DNA from: Kiloniellaceae bacterium
Lineage (GTDB): Bacteria; Pseudomonadota; Alphaproteobacteria; Kiloniellales; Kiloniellaceae
NCBI GenBank assembly: GCA_021776195.1
Contig: JAJFGK010000138.1
Location: 46,487-110,486, forward strand
DNA: 64,000 nt
Direction of reading: 5' to 3'
In this document: piece after piece, positions 40,750-50,634 of the stretch
Position numbering within the stretch: the first letter of the stretch is position 1
How the letters are laid out: each line of letters opens with the position of its first letter
Position numbers and translations under genes: made by a program
The notes under the pieces: generated by a model
Told to the model about the DNA's origin: nothing
The model's input: only the letters and a program-made list of their open reading frames with translations
Databases searched by the model: none

Positions 40750-43700
40750 GCAGACGTTCTCCTTGCGGGTCGAAAAAGACCGGGCTCTCGGCGACCCGGC
40801 AGGTCACCACCCGCTCGCCCTCGAGCGGCGCGAAGAGCGTCGCGCCCTTCTTGGCCAGGCCGCCCTTGACCAGGGCCAGGGCGATGGAGCGGCCGCAGTT
40901 GGGGCTCATGTAGCTGGAGGTGATGTGGCCGACCATGTCCATGGGCGGGGCGGCCTTCAGGTGTTCGACCAGCTGCGCGCCCTCGGGCAGCACCTCGTTT
41001 GGGTCCTCGGTCAGGATGCCGACCAGTTGCTTGCGGTTGGGCTTGTCCATGTCGACCCGGGTCAGGGAGCGCTTGCCGACGAAGTCCTTGGTCTTGGAGA
41101 CGATCCAGGCCATGTCCAGGTCGTGCGGGTTGACCGAGCCGTCGGTCTCCTGGCCGACGATGATGAAGCCCTTCTCGGCGCGCAGCACATGCATCGCCTC
41201 GGTGCCGTAGGGGGTGATGTTGTAGCTCTCGCCCGCCGCCATGAGGCTCTGCCAGACCCACAGGCCTTGCGAGGCCGGCACGTTGATCTCGAAGGAGAGC
41301 TCGCCGGTAAAGGAGATGCGAAAGACCCGGGCCGCCACGCCGGCGACCCGGCCGGTGGCGATTCCCATGTGCGGCAGGGCGTTGGCCGAGAGGTCGATGT
41401 CGCTCGCCATGGCCAGGACCTTGCGCGCGTTGGGACCGGACAGGGTGACGGTGGCGAACTGCTCGGTGACCGAGGTCAGGAAGACCTTCAGGTCGGGCCA
41501 TTCGGTCTGCAGGTAGTCTTCCAGGTGGGCCATCACGGCGGCGGCGTTGCCGGTGGTGGTGGTCATGACATAGTGGTTCTCGCCGAGCCGCGCGGTCACG
41601 CCGTCGTCGCTCACCATGCCGTCCTCGCCCAGCATCAGGCCGTAGCGGCACTTGCCGACCTCGAGCTTCATCCAGGCGTTGGTGTAGACCCGGTTGAGGA
41701 ACTCGGCGGCGTCCGGCCCCTGGATGTCGATCTTGCCCAGGGTGGTGGCATCCAAGATGCCCAGGGAGTCGCGCACCGCCTTGACCTCGCGATTGACCGC
41801 CGCGTGGAGGTCTTCTCCCGCCCGGGGGTAGTACCAGGCGCGGTGCCACTGGCCGACGCACTCGAAGGCCGCCCCGGCGCGCTCGTGCCAGCCGTGCATC
41901 GGGGTGCGGCGCAGCGGATCCAGCAGGTCGTCCAGGTCGCGCCCGCCGAAGACCCCGAAGGTGACCGGCGTGTAGGGCGGCCGGAAGGTGGTGACCCCGA
42001 CCTCGGGCAGCGACAGGCCTACGGTCTGGGCGACGATGCCGATGGCGTTCACGTTGGCGGTCTTGCCTTGGTCGGTCGCCATGCCGGTGGTGGTGTAGCG
42101 CTTGACGTGCTCGATCGAGCGGTAGCCCTCGCGCAGGGCGAGCTGCAGGTCGGCGGCGGTCGAATCGTTCTGCAGGTCGACGAAGTGCTTGCCGCCCTCG
42201 CCGATGGGCTTGTCCGACGGCACCGCCCAGATCCAGCGTCCGGGCAGGAAGTCGTGCTCGCTGGCCTCCAGCGCCGGGACCTTGCGCCGCGAACCGTGCC
42301 CGCAGGCGGTCGCGGCGGCGGCGCCGGCCTGGAAGCCCTCGGCCAGGGTGCCCATCAGATCGAAGGTGCCGTTGCAGGCGCCGGCCGAGGCCTGGGCCGG
42401 CTGCATCGGCGTGCCGGGCCGGTAACAGGCCAGGTCTTCGTCCCAGGTCAACTGGCCCTTGGCCTGGCAGAAAAGGTGGACCGTCGGGTTCCAGCCGCCC
42501 GAGGTCAGCAGCAGGTCGCAGGCGATCTCCTGGCCGGCCAGGGCGTGGACGCTGGTGCCGTCGGCGCGCATCTCGGCCACCCGCACGGCCTTGATGCGTT
42601 GCTTGCCGCTGGTACCGATCACGGCGTGGTCGGCCAGGACCTTGATGCCCTTCTGTTCGGCCAGTTCGGTGTAGTGCCCGCTGGGATCGCGGCGCAGGTC
42701 GACCACCGCGGCGATCTCGACGCCGGCGGCCCGCAGGTCGAGGGCCGCGGCATAGGCGCTGTCGTTGTTGGTGAAGATCACCGCGCGCTGGCCCGGCTTG
42801 ACCGCATAGCGGTTCAGGTAGGTCCGCGCCGCGCCGGCCAGCATGGTGCCGGGCCGGTCGTTGTCGGCGAAGACCAGGGGCCGCTCGATGGCGCCGGTCG
42901 CCAACACCACCTGCTTGGCGCGCAGCTTCCAGAGCCGGTGGCGCGGCAGATGGTCCGGCTTGTCAGCCAGATGGTCGGTGACGTTCTCCAGCAGGCCGAA
43001 GTAGTTGTGGTCGAAATAGCCGTAGGCGATGGTGCGCGGCAGGATGCGCACCTCCGGCAGGCCGGCCAGTTCGGCGACCGCGGCGGCGACCCATTCCAGC
43101 GCCGGCTGGCCGTCGATGGTCTCGTCCGGGGCGGCCAGCAGGCTGCCGCCGAGCAGGAAGTCCTGCTCGCAGAGGATCACCCGGGCCCCGGCGCGCCCGG
43201 CCTGGAGCGCCGCCGCCAGGCCGGCCGGGCCGGCGCCGACCACCAGGACATCGCAGTGCGCGAAGGTCTTGTCGTAGCGGTCCGGGTCGCGCCCGCTGGG
43301 GGCCACGCCCAGGCCGGCGGCGCGCCGGATCAAGCGCTCGTAGGTCATCCAGAAGGCCTTCGGCCACATGAAGGTCTTGTAGTAGAAACCGGCCGGGATG
43401 GCGCGATGGATCAGCGAATTGACCGCGCCAATGTCGAATTCCACCGAGGGCCAGCAGTTCTGCGACTTCGCCGTCAGTCCCTCGATCAGCTCAAGCTGGG
43501 TCGCCTTGATGTTAGGGTCGCTGCGCGGGTCGCCGACTGGATCCGGTCCGACCTGGACCAGGGCATTGGCCTCTTCGGCACCGGCGGCCATGATGCCGCG
43601 CGGGCGGTGATACTTGAAGGAGCGCCCGACCAGATGGATGCCGTTGGCGAGCAGCGCCGCCGCCAGGGTGTCGCCCTTCAGGCCGTGATAGCTGCGGCCG

Positions 43701-43771
43701 TTGAAGCGGAAGGTCAGGGTTGCGCCGTGGTCGACGGCACCACCGCTCATCAGACGATGGGGTCCGGACAT
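40742..43771 (-). CDS. soxA: Sarcosine oxidase subunit alpha
   Basis: A 1009-residue subunit, normal length. The N-terminal part has FRFNGRSYHGLKGDTLAAAL, then a dinucleotide-binding loop VLVVGAGPAGLAAALQAGRAG near residue 170. The C-terminal third is GcvT-like (LGILDATTLGKIDIQGPDAAEFLNRVYTN) and binds tetrahydrofolate. With SoxBDG it converts sarcosine plus THF and O2 to glycine, 5,10-methylene-THF and H2O2. The start at 43771 is preferred (GAAGG-like site upstream); ATG 43750 is also possible. Confidence 0.95.
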   Translation of the reverse strand: MSGPHRLMSGGAVDHGATLTFRFNGRSYHGLKGDTLAAALLANGIHLVGRSFKYHRPRGIMAAGAEEANALVQVGPDPVGDPRSDPNIKATQLELIEGLTAKSQNCWPSVEFDIGAVNSLIHRAIPAGFYYKTFMWPKAFWMTYERLIRRAAGLGVAPSGRDPDRYDKTFAHCDVLVVGAGPAGLAAALQAGRAGARVILCEQDFLLGGSLLAAPDETIDGQPALEWVAAAVAELAGLPEVRILPRTIAYGYFDHNYFGLLENVTDHLADKPDHLPRHRLWKLRAKQVVLATGAIERPLVFADNDRPGTMLAGAARTYLNRYAVKPGQRAVIFTNNDSAYAAALDLRAAGVEIAAVVDLRRDPSGHYTELAEQKGIKVLADHAVIGTSGKQRIKAVRVAEMRADGTSVHALAGQEIACDLLLTSGGWNPTVHLFCQAKGQLTWDEDLACYRPGTPMQPAQASAGACNGTFDLMGTLAEGFQAGAAAATACGHGSRRKVPALEASEHDFLPGRWIWAVPSDKPIGEGGKHFVDLQNDSTAADLQLALREGYRSIEHVKRYTTTGMATDQGKTANVNAIGIVAQTVGLSLPEVGVTTFRPPYTPVTFGVFGGRDLDDLLDPLRRTPMHGWHERAGAAFECVGQWHRAWYYPRAGEDLHAAVNREVKAVRDSLGILDATTLGKIDIQGPDAAEFLNRVYTNAWMKLEVGKCRYGLMLGEDGMVSDDGVTARLGENHYVMTTTTGNAAAVMAHLEDYLQTEWPDLKVFLTSVTEQFATVTLSGPNARKVLAMASDIDLSANALPHMGIATGRVAGVAARVFRISFTGELSFEINVPASQGLWVWQSLMAAGESYNITPYGTEAMHVLRAEKGFIIVGQETDGSVNPHDLDMAWIVSKTKDFVGKRSLTRVDMDKPNRKQLVGILTEDPNEVLPEGAQLVEHLKAAPPMDMVGHITSSYMSPNCGRSIALALVKGGLAKKGATLFAPLEGERVVTCRVAESPVFFDPQGERLRG

Positions 43772-43777
43772 GTCAGC

Positions 43778-43812
43778 TATAGACCTTCATCTCAGGTATA
43801 GACCTTCATCTC
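43778..43812. repeat. 16-bp direct repeat at the soxD/soxA junction
   Basis: TATAGACCTTCATCTC occurs at 43778-43793 and at 43797-43812. The copy at 43797 encodes the last residues of SoxD before its stop; the other lies between the soxD stop and the soxA start and supplies the GAAGGT stretch that can serve as the soxA ribosome site. Confidence 0.75.
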
Positions 43813-44088
43813 GAGGCCTTCGGGCGGCGGCGAACCCATGGAATAAACCGCCAGGATTTCGTAGGTCACGGTGTCGCGCGCCACGTTGAACCAGCGCCGA
43901 CAGCCCTGAGCGTGGCTCCAGCGTTCCAGGTAGAGGCCCTTGGTGTTGTCGCGCAGAAAGACGAAGCGGCTCCAGTCCTGGTCGTCGAGTTCTTCGGGCG
44001 CCTCGGGCCGGGCGATATGGGCCTCGCCGCCGTAGGCGAACTCCAGCTCGGCCCGGGGTCCGCAGTGGGGACAGTCGATCAGCAGCAT
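43792..44088 (-). CDS. soxD: Sarcosine oxidase subunit delta
   Basis: A 98-residue protein, standard for SoxD. The zinc ligands are visible: CPHC at residues 6-9, and HAQGC further on (His and Cys), with LRDNTKGLYLERWSH and RRWFNVARDTVTYEI between and after. It lies between soxB (14-bp gap) and soxA in the normal order B-D-A-G. Confidence 0.95.
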   Translation of the reverse strand: MLLIDCPHCGPRAELEFAYGGEAHIARPEAPEELDDQDWSRFVFLRDNTKGLYLERWSHAQGCRRWFNVARDTVTYEILAVYSMGSPPPEGLEMKVYT

Positions 44089-44102
44089 GGAACCAGGTCT
44101 CC

Positions 44103-45356
44103 TCAGTGCGCGACGGCGGCGGCGCCGTGCTCGTCGATCAGGAAGCCGGTGCGGAAGCGGTCCAGCGTGAAGGGGGCATTGAGCGCGTGCGGCTCGCCGG
44201 TCGCCAGGGTATGGGCAAAGACCCAGCCCGAGCCCGGCGTCGCCTTGAAGCCGCCGGTGCCCCAGCCGCAGTTGAAGAACAGCCCCTCGACCGGGGTCTT
44301 GGAGATGATCGGGCTGGCGTCCGGGCAGGTGTCGACGATACCGCCCCACTGGCGCAGCATGCGCATCCGCCGGAACAGCGGGTAGAGCTCGCAGATCGCC
44401 GCCAGGGTCTCCTCGGTCACCTGGAGAGATCCGCGCTGGCCGTAGCCGACGAAGTGGTCGGTGCCGGCGCCGATCACCAGCTCGCCCTTGTCCGACTGGC
44501 TGACATAGGCATGGATCGCGTTGGACATGACCACCGTGTCGATGATCGGCTTGACCGGCTCGGAGACCAGGGCCTGCAGCGGCATCGAGGTCACTGGCAG
44601 GCGAAAGCCCGCCTTGTTGGCCATCACGCTGGAGTGACCGGCGACCACGACGCCGATCTTGCCGGCCATGATCCGGCCCTTGGCGGTGTCGATGCCCTTG
44701 ACCTGGCCGTTCTCGATGACGAAGCCCTCGACCGGGCACTCCTGGATGATGTCGACCCCCAGGGCGTCGGCCCCCCGGGCGTAGCCCCAGGCCATGGCGT
44801 CGTGGCGGGCGACCCCGCCGCGGCGCTGAAACGACGCGCCCAGGACGGGATAGCGTCCCTGGCTGCGCAGATCCATGATCGGGACGATCTGCTGGATCTG
44901 GGCCGGGGTCAGGAATTCGGAATCGACGCCGTTCAGGCGGTTGGCGTTCACCCGGCGTGAGATTTCGCGCAGGTCGGTCTGGTTGTGGGCCAGGTTCATC
45001 ACGCCGCGCTGGGAGAACATGACGTTGTAATTCAGCTCCTGGGACAGGCCTTCCCAGAGCTTCAGGGCGTGCTCGTAAAGCCGGGCCGATTCGTCCCAAA
45101 GGTAGTTCGAGCGCACAATTGTCGTATTGCGACCCGTGTTGCCGCCGCCGATCCAACCGCGCTCGACAACCGCGACGTTGGTGATGCCGTGCAGCTTGGC
45201 CAGGTAGTAGGCGGTGGCCAGGCCGTGGCCGCCGCCGCCGATGATCACCACGTCATAAGCGCTCTTAGGCTCGGGCGCGCGCCACTGTTCTGGCCAGTCC
45301 TGGTGAAAGGAAAAAGCGTTTCGTATCAACGAGAAAACGGAATGCCGCTGAGCCAT
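44103..45356 (-). CDS. soxB: Sarcosine oxidase subunit beta
   Basis: A 417-residue FAD subunit, exact family length. It shows the FAD loop [22 protein letters not shown], then [21 protein letters not shown], the region with the covalent-FMN histidine, and the C-terminal [18 protein letters not shown]. It carries the active site that oxidises the N-methyl group. It is the first gene of soxBDAG and is divergent from a GbdR-like regulator gene at 45607. Confidence 0.96.
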   Translation of the reverse strand: MAQRHSVFSLIRNAFSFHQDWPEQWRAPEPKSAYDVVIIGGGGHGLATAYYLAKLHGITNVAVVERGWIGGGNTGRNTTIVRSNYLWDESARLYEHALKLWEGLSQELNYNVMFSQRGVMNLAHNQTDLREISRRVNANRLNGVDSEFLTPAQIQQIVPIMDLRSQGRYPVLGASFQRRGGVARHDAMAWGYARGADALGVDIIQECPVEGFVIENGQVKGIDTAKGRIMAGKIGVVVAGHSSVMANKAGFRLPVTSMPLQALVSEPVKPIIDTVVMSNAIHAYVSQSDKGELVIGAGTDHFVGYGQRGSLQVTEETLAAICELYPLFRRMRMLRQWGGIVDTCPDASPIISKTPVEGLFFNCGWGTGGFKATPGSGWVFAHTLATGEPHALNAPFTLDRFRTGFLIDEHGAAAVAH

Positions 45357-45501
45357 GTCCTGTGTCGGTCCCTGGTCGCTTAGGCCGCCGCGGGCGGGCC
45401 TTCGTGGTTTTCTTGCCGGACGGCGCCTGCCGCGGACGATCCGCCCGGGTGCCCCTCGCTTCGGGGGTTCCGGAGCGCCCCAGAGGGAGGTCAAGGGTTC
45501 C

Positions 45502-45514
45502 CGCAAGGCTTGCG
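45502..45514. promoter_or_regulatory. Possible operator in the soxB / regulator divergent region
   Basis: CGCAAG G CTTGCG is a perfect 13-base palindrome about 146 bp before soxB and 93 bp before the regulator ATG. The 250-bp spacer 45357-45606 must hold both promoters. No half-site match to the known GbdR site was tested. Confidence 0.35.
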
Positions 45515-45606
45515 AAATTCCGGCGCGTTTTTTGCTGTCCGCGACATAGACTTCGTGCCATTGTGCCGCGTTTTTTGGCTGGCCGGAAGAAAAGACCGAG
45601 AACGCC

Positions 45607-46590
45607 ATGTTTGGCAATCCCCCGCGTGAGCTGCCCCAGCAGATCGGATTTCTGCTGGTGCCGGATTTTTCCCTGATCGCTTTCACTGCGGCGGTCGAGA
45701 CATTGCGGCTCGCCAACCGGACCAGCGGCCAGGAGCTCTACCGCTGGCGCATGTTCACTTCCGACGGGCAGCCAGTGCGCTGCTCCAGCGGCATCGTGCT
45801 GACGCCGGAAGGCGATCTCGATGCCGCCGAGCGGCTGCAGACGGTGATGGTCTGCAGTGGCGTGAACGTCCACCGTCAGGAAGACAAGCATCTCTTTTCC
45901 TGGTTGCGCCGCATGGATCGCCGGGGCGCCGATATCGGCGCGATCTGCACCGGCAGCGATATCCTGGCCCGGGCGGGGCTGCTGGACGGTTACCGCTGCA
46001 CCATCCACTGGGAGAACCTGGCGGCTTTCTCCGAGCGCTATCCCGACATCGAGGCGACCATGGAGCTCTTCGAGATCGACCGCAACCGCTTCACCTGTTC
46101 CGGCGGCACGGCGGCGATCGACCTGGTCATGAACCTGATTTCGCGCCAGTACGGCCACGAACTGGCGGCCTCCGTGGCCGATCAGTTCATGCACGAGCGG
46201 ATCCGCGATCAGCACGATCAGCAGCGGGCCTCCCTGCCGGCGCGCCTGGGCGTGCGCCACCCCAAGCTGCTGGCGGTGATCAAGCTGATGGAGAACAATC
46301 TGGAAGAGCCCCTGAGCCGGGCCGAGCTGGCCACCGCGGCTGGGCTTTCAACACGACAGCTCGAACGCCTGTTCCGCAAGTACCTGAACCGCTCGCCGGC
46401 GCGCTATTACCTGGAACTGCGTCTCAACAAGGCGCGGCTCTTGCTGTTGCAGACCAACATGTCGGTGATCGATGTGGCGCTGGCCTGCGGCTTTGTCTCG
46501 GCCTCGCATTTCTCCAAGTGCTACCGCGACTTTTTCGGCCGCACGCCGCGCAAGGAGCGGGGCGTGCCCCAGGACTTCGCCGAAGCCTGA
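45607..46590 (+). CDS. GlxA-type AraC regulator (GbdR-like)
   Basis: A 327-residue regulator with an N-terminal DJ-1/PfpI-like domain ([40 protein letters not shown] with the family cysteine; [14 protein letters not shown]) and a C-terminal AraC HTH pair ([25 protein letters not shown], and [26 protein letters not shown]). This is the GbdR/SouR type that activates glycine betaine, dimethylglycine or sarcosine catabolism, and its position divergent to soxB fits. A close paralogue is at 62560. Confidence 0.88.
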   Translation: MFGNPPRELPQQIGFLLVPDFSLIAFTAAVETLRLANRTSGQELYRWRMFTSDGQPVRCSSGIVLTPEGDLDAAERLQTVMVCSGVNVHRQEDKHLFSWLRRMDRRGADIGAICTGSDILARAGLLDGYRCTIHWENLAAFSERYPDIEATMELFEIDRNRFTCSGGTAAIDLVMNLISRQYGHELAASVADQFMHERIRDQHDQQRASLPARLGVRHPKLLAVIKLMENNLEEPLSRAELATAAGLSTRQLERLFRKYLNRSPARYYLELRLNKARLLLLQTNMSVIDVALACGFVSASHFSKCYRDFFGRTPRKERGVPQDFAEA

Positions 46591-46618
46591 AACCTCTTTC
46601 CGGTTGGCTTGAGTTTAT

Positions 46619-47560
46619 TCAGCGACCGAGCGCGGCTTTGTCCGGGGGCGGGCGGTTGGCGGCGGCGCGGAAGGGCCGACTGGCGTTGGCGATATCGCGG
46701 GCGAGCCGGCGGATCTGATCCAGCTCGACGCTCTCGCCGTCCAGGGCGATCTCGCGCATGTGACTGGCTATGGCGCCGAGGGTGCGGCAATGATCGGCGG
46801 CGATTTCGCTCCGGGCACCCTGGACCCGCGGTGCCAGGTCATTCGCGACCTGGACCAGCGCCTCCAGATGGCGGTCCAGGGCATCGTGATCGACGCCAAG
46901 GGGACCGGCATTCTGGGGCTGAGAAGTCCATTCGATCATCGCGACCAGGTAGGCGATGCGCTCGACGTGACAGGCCGACCTCTGGGTGTCGACCTGACGG
47001 ACGGCCGCGGCGATGTCGCCCTTGAGGCGGGCGATCGCCAGATCGTTGCCTGTCGCCTTGGTCTTCAGCGCGTTGGGAACCTCGATGAGAAGTTCATCGC
47101 CGCTGCGCTCGTCATCGCTGCGCCGGTCCGGGCCGATGTAGTCGCTGGTGACCACGAAGGGCCGGCGGTTCTCGATGAACCGGACCACGCTGTGGATGAT
47201 CCGGGGCGCCGAGGGGGGATCGCTGATCACCCCGTCGATGCCGCACTGGGCGGCCTTTTGCACGATCGCTTCGGTCGGCCGGCTGTTCCACTCCAGGACC
47301 GTGGCGAAGGGATTGTGTCCGATCAGATTGTGGCGCAGCCCGTGGCAGAGGTCGAGCGGCGCGGTATCGGTGGGGTCGGACTGCAGGATCACGAGATCGG
47401 GCGTCGAATTGTGGAGCCGCTCGGGCAGGCGCTCGAGGTCCTTGACGCGCAAGATCTTGCCGAAACCGGCCCGAACCAGGCTGCCCAGCAGAATTTCGTT
47501 CTGATCCCAGGCGTTGCCGGCGAAGATGACCTCCACCGCGCTGAACCGATAGATACCCAT
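46619..47560 (-). CDS. Degenerate response-regulator-like protein
   Basis: A 313-residue protein. Residues ~5-125 have a CheY-like alternation (VEVIFAGNAWDQNEILLGSL, PDLVILQSDPTD, FATVLEWNSRP) but the phospho-acceptor Asp at the end of strand 3 is a Gln. After VVTSDYIGPDRR, a stretch often seen in Rhodospirillales receiver proteins, comes a helical tail. TAGGAG lies 8 bases before the ATG at 47560. It probably acts as a non-phosphorylated scaffold. It converges with the GlxA-type gene. Confidence 0.6.
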   Translation of the reverse strand: MGIYRFSAVEVIFAGNAWDQNEILLGSLVRAGFGKILRVKDLERLPERLHNSTPDLVILQSDPTDTAPLDLCHGLRHNLIGHNPFATVLEWNSRPTEAIVQKAAQCGIDGVISDPPSAPRIIHSVVRFIENRRPFVVTSDYIGPDRRSDDERSGDELLIEVPNALKTKATGNDLAIARLKGDIAAAVRQVDTQRSACHVERIAYLVAMIEWTSQPQNAGPLGVDHDALDRHLEALVQVANDLAPRVQGARSEIAADHCRTLGAIASHMREIALDGESVELDQIRRLARDIANASRPFRAAANRPPPDKAALGR

Positions 47561-47673
47561 TGGGCCCACTCCTACAGCCGGAGATCATGCGGCTTAGGGG
47601 TAAATAAACGTATAATCGCCGCCCCGGCGCCAGGAAAGGCCCTGGGCTCGTTTTCCTCGGGATATCAAGGGTT

Positions 47674-48288
47674 TCAGGAAACCATGGAAACCCAAAAGAC
47701 CATGGCTTCGTCCCGGCCGACGGAAATGCAGCCGTGGCCCATGGTGCTGTCCAGGTAGACACAGTCGCCGCAAGACAGGACGACCGGCTTGTAGTGTTCC
47801 GTATGAAGCTCGACCTGGCCCTGCAGCACAAAGAACAACTCCTCGCCGGGATGGTGCAGCAGCTCGCCGAACTCGGTGACGCTATGGGCCTTCAAGCGGG
47901 CGATCAGGGGATGCATGCGCTTGCTCTTCAGGTCGGTGCAGAGCAGCTCGTAGACGTAGGACGGGGTCTCATGCAGATCGCCCTCGCCCTGCCGGGTGAT
48001 GACACGGCGGGTCAGGGCCTCGTTCTCCGGACGCGACGCGAGCAGATCCGCAAGCTCTACCCCAAGGCCCTCGGCGAGCCGCAGGAGAGTTTCGAATGAC
48101 GGGGAGAGTTGATTGTTCTCGACCTTGGAGATGGTCGAGGTGGCGATCCCCGTGTGACGAGACAGCGTCCCTTGAGTCCATTTGCGGCTTTTTCGAAGAT
48201 CGCGCAGGCGGCGGCCGAGGATAGAGGCATCGAGCCCTTTGGCCGTTCCTCGCTCAATGATCGAGTCCACCTCCAACGGTCGTGTCAT
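47674..48288 (-). CDS. XRE-cupin transcriptional regulator
   Basis: A 204-residue regulator. The N-terminal HTH is LGRRLRDLRKSRKWTQGTLSRHTGIATSTISKVENNQLSP near residues 24-63, and the C-terminal cupin has HHPGEELFFVLQGQVELHTEHY and LDSTMGHGCISVG. This architecture is typical of regulators of amine and amino-acid catabolism (PuuR type). It is divergent from the AKR/TRAP operon starting at 48440, which is the likely target. Confidence 0.92.
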   Translation of the reverse strand: MTRPLEVDSIIERGTAKGLDASILGRRLRDLRKSRKWTQGTLSRHTGIATSTISKVENNQLSPSFETLLRLAEGLGVELADLLASRPENEALTRRVITRQGEGDLHETPSYVYELLCTDLKSKRMHPLIARLKAHSVTEFGELLHHPGEELFFVLQGQVELHTEHYKPVVLSCGDCVYLDSTMGHGCISVGRDEAMVFWVSMVS

Positions 48289-48313
48289 AGGTGCATCCCT
48301 TTGCGGCGCGAAA

Positions 48314-48359
48314 TTTCCTATTCGATAAATTTGTAGCTTGACCTATCAATTATAGGAAA
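48314..48359. promoter_or_regulatory. Inverted repeat in the XRE-cupin / AKR divergent promoter
   Basis: TTTCCTAT (48314-48321) and ATAGGAAA (48352-48359) form a perfect dyad around 30 bases; a smaller one, CCTAT-CAATT-ATAGG, lies at 48342-48356. The region is AT-rich compared with the rest. It is the natural binding site for the regulator encoded at 47674 and would cover promoters for both directions. Confidence 0.5.
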
Positions 48360-48439
48360 GGTCGAATGGAGGGAAGAAGGACATTGCCCCGTTGCCGTCG
48401 GGCGGAGGGCAAGAAACTGGATCGGTCAGGGGGAGGCTT

Positions 48440-49471
48440 ATGGACTACCGCGTATTGGGTCGCACCGGGGTCAACGTGTCCTGCCTTTGTCTCGGAACCG
48501 ACAATTTCGCCGACCCGACTCCCGAGCCCGAAGCGGCGGAAATCCTGAACCGGGCGATCGACGCCGGCATCAACTTGATCGACACCGGCGACGTCTATGC
48601 CGAGGGCGAGGGCGAGAAGATCATCGGCCGCACCCTGAAGGCCAACGGGCGCCGGGACCAGGTGCTGATCGCGACCAAGTGCGACCACGGCCGGCGCCGG
48701 CCGGGCTATTCGGTCGATGACCCCGGGCTCTATGGCCCCAACGACCATGGCCACAGCCGTCTCAATGTCATCCGTGCCTGTGAAAACTCACTGCGCCGGC
48801 TGCAGACCGACTATATCGATCTCTACCAGTTGCACCGGCAATCGCCCAACGTTCCCTTCGACGAGACTCTGCGGGCGCTCGACGATCTCGTGCGCCAGGG
48901 CAAGATTCGCTACATCGGTTGTTCGACCCATCCGGCCTGGGCGGTCATGGAAGCCATCATGGTCAGCGAACTGAAAGGCTATGTTCGTTTCGTCTCCGAA
49001 CAGCCGCCCTACAACCTGCTGGACCGGCGGATCGAGAACGAACTGGTGCCGCTGTGCCAGGCGCAGGGCCTCGGCCTTATAACCTGGGCACCGATGGCGA
49101 TGGGGGTGCTGGCCGGCCGCTACAAGGACGCCACGTCCTTTCCGGAAGAATCGCGGGCGGCCCTGCGGGGCGGTTTCTACGCCGATCGGGTAACCGACCG
49201 CGGTATCGAGGTCGGCCTCGCTTTTGCCCGTCTGGCAGAAGAGGCCGGACTGACCTCGGCACAGCTTGCCATCCTCTGGGTCAAGGAGCAGCCCGGGATC
49301 GCCGCGCCGCTGATCGGGCCGCGCACGGTGCCGCAGCTCGAGAGCCTGTTGCCGGTCAAGGACATGTCCCTGGATGACTCCCTGCGCCAGGCCTGCGACG
49401 AACTGGTGCCGCCCGGCAGCGTGGTGGCCGATTTTCACAACACGGCCGGCTGGATGAAGACGGTGGTCTAG
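48440..49471 (+). CDS. Aldo/keto reductase
   Basis: A 343-residue TIM-barrel oxidoreductase. The catalytic tetrad is visible as Asp and Tyr in [13 protein letters not shown], Lys in LIATKCD and His in YQLHR. The end carries an NADPH-binding [15 protein letters not shown]. Length and the LGRTGVNVS opening match the YdhF/IolS type. GGGAGG precedes the ATG. It heads an operon with a proline-racemase-family enzyme, a TRAP transporter and an SDR. Confidence 0.9.
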   Translation: MDYRVLGRTGVNVSCLCLGTDNFADPTPEPEAAEILNRAIDAGINLIDTGDVYAEGEGEKIIGRTLKANGRRDQVLIATKCDHGRRRPGYSVDDPGLYGPNDHGHSRLNVIRACENSLRRLQTDYIDLYQLHRQSPNVPFDETLRALDDLVRQGKIRYIGCSTHPAWAVMEAIMVSELKGYVRFVSEQPPYNLLDRRIENELVPLCQAQGLGLITWAPMAMGVLAGRYKDATSFPEESRAALRGGFYADRVTDRGIEVGLAFARLAEEAGLTSAQLAILWVKEQPGIAAPLIGPRTVPQLESLLPVKDMSLDDSLRQACDELVPPGSVVADFHNTAGWMKTVV

Positions 49472-49489
49472 GTTGCGGGTGGTTTCGAC

Positions 49490-50557
49490 ATGAAGATTTC
49501 CAAGATGATCCAGGCTATCGACCTGCATGCCTGCGGCGAGCCCGGACGGGTCATCGTGGGCGGCGTTCTCGACGTGCCGGGCGCCACCATGTTCGAAAAG
49601 ATGCGCTATTTCGAAACCCGGGCCGACGACCTGCGCAAACGCATGCTGCGCGAGCCACGCGGCTATCCGGCCGCCAACTGCAACCTCATTCTGCCGCCAA
49701 CCCAACCCGATGCCGATGCCGGTTTCATCATCATGGAGCAGGTCGAGTATCCACCGATGTCGGGCACCAACACAATCTGCGTCACAACCGCGCTGATCGA
49801 AACCGGTATGGTGCGGGTGAGCGAACCGATCACCGAGCTGGTACTGGAAAGTCCGGCGGGATTGATCAAGGTGGAGGCCGAGGTCCGCGACGGCAAGGTC
49901 AAGCGCGTGACCTTCGAGAATGTACCGGCCTTCGCCGTTCATCTGGACCAAACCATCGAGGTCCCGCAGATCGGTCCGGTGAAAGTCGACGTCGCCTGGG
50001 GCGGCATGTTTTACGTGATCGTGGAAGCCGGCGATCTGGGCCTGACGATAGCGCCGGAACAGGGCGGTGAGATCGTGCGCCTGGGCGAGATGGTCAAGGC
50101 CGCCGCTCGCGAGCAGCTGCCCGTTGTCCATCCGGACAATCCGGAGGTCAAGGACGTGACGATCGCGGTGGTTTCCGGACCGCCGACCCATCCCGACGCG
50201 ACCCTGAAGAACGCGGTCGTGGTCTCCACGGGAAAACTTGACTGGGACCGGCCGGCCACCTGGACCGGGGCGATCGACCGCTCGCCCTGTGGCACGGGGA
50301 CCTGCGCCAAGATGGCGACGCTCCACGCCAAGGGCCGCTTGCCGATCGGACAGGATTTTCAGCACGAGGGTATTCTAGGGACGATCTTCACGGGCCGTCT
50401 CATGGGTGAAACCAGGATCGGGCCCTACAGCGCCGTCGTGCCGCGCCTGAGCGGACAGGCCTGGATCACGGGTTTTGCCCAGTATGTGGTCGATCCCGAC
50501 GACCCCTTCCCCGACGGATTCACCGTTGGCGACATCTGGGGGGGCGCCATGGACTAA
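49490..50557 (+). CDS. Proline racemase family protein (hydroxyproline epimerase / dehydratase-like)
   Basis: A 355-residue two-domain protein. The opening IDLHACGEPGRVI and the second active-site segment DRSPCGTGTCAKMATLHAKG (Cys267) are typical. The first active-site segment reads MSGTN at 90-94, so Ser91 replaces the usual Cys and Thr93 the usual His. Ser-Cys members include trans-3-hydroxy-L-proline dehydratases and some epimerases. The reaction here is therefore uncertain. It lies 18 bp after the AKR gene and is followed by a TRAP binding protein, so the substrate is probably imported by that system. Confidence 0.87.
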   Translation: MKISKMIQAIDLHACGEPGRVIVGGVLDVPGATMFEKMRYFETRADDLRKRMLREPRGYPAANCNLILPPTQPDADAGFIIMEQVEYPPMSGTNTICVTTALIETGMVRVSEPITELVLESPAGLIKVEAEVRDGKVKRVTFENVPAFAVHLDQTIEVPQIGPVKVDVAWGGMFYVIVEAGDLGLTIAPEQGGEIVRLGEMVKAAAREQLPVVHPDNPEVKDVTIAVVSGPPTHPDATLKNAVVVSTGKLDWDRPATWTGAIDRSPCGTGTCAKMATLHAKGRLPIGQDFQHEGILGTIFTGRLMGETRIGPYSAVVPRLSGQAWITGFAQYVVDPDDPFPDGFTVGDIWGGAMD

Positions 50558-50634
50558 CCGGTGCCTCGCGGCTTTTCGTCGCATCGGACAGACAAAGGGA
50601 CCGGACAATCAGGCTTAACAGAGGAGGACGTAAC

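Noticed and set aside
40763..43801. A 1012-codon plus-strand frame opposite soxA
   Set aside because: Antisense of a well-supported soxA; translation lacks any domain pattern.
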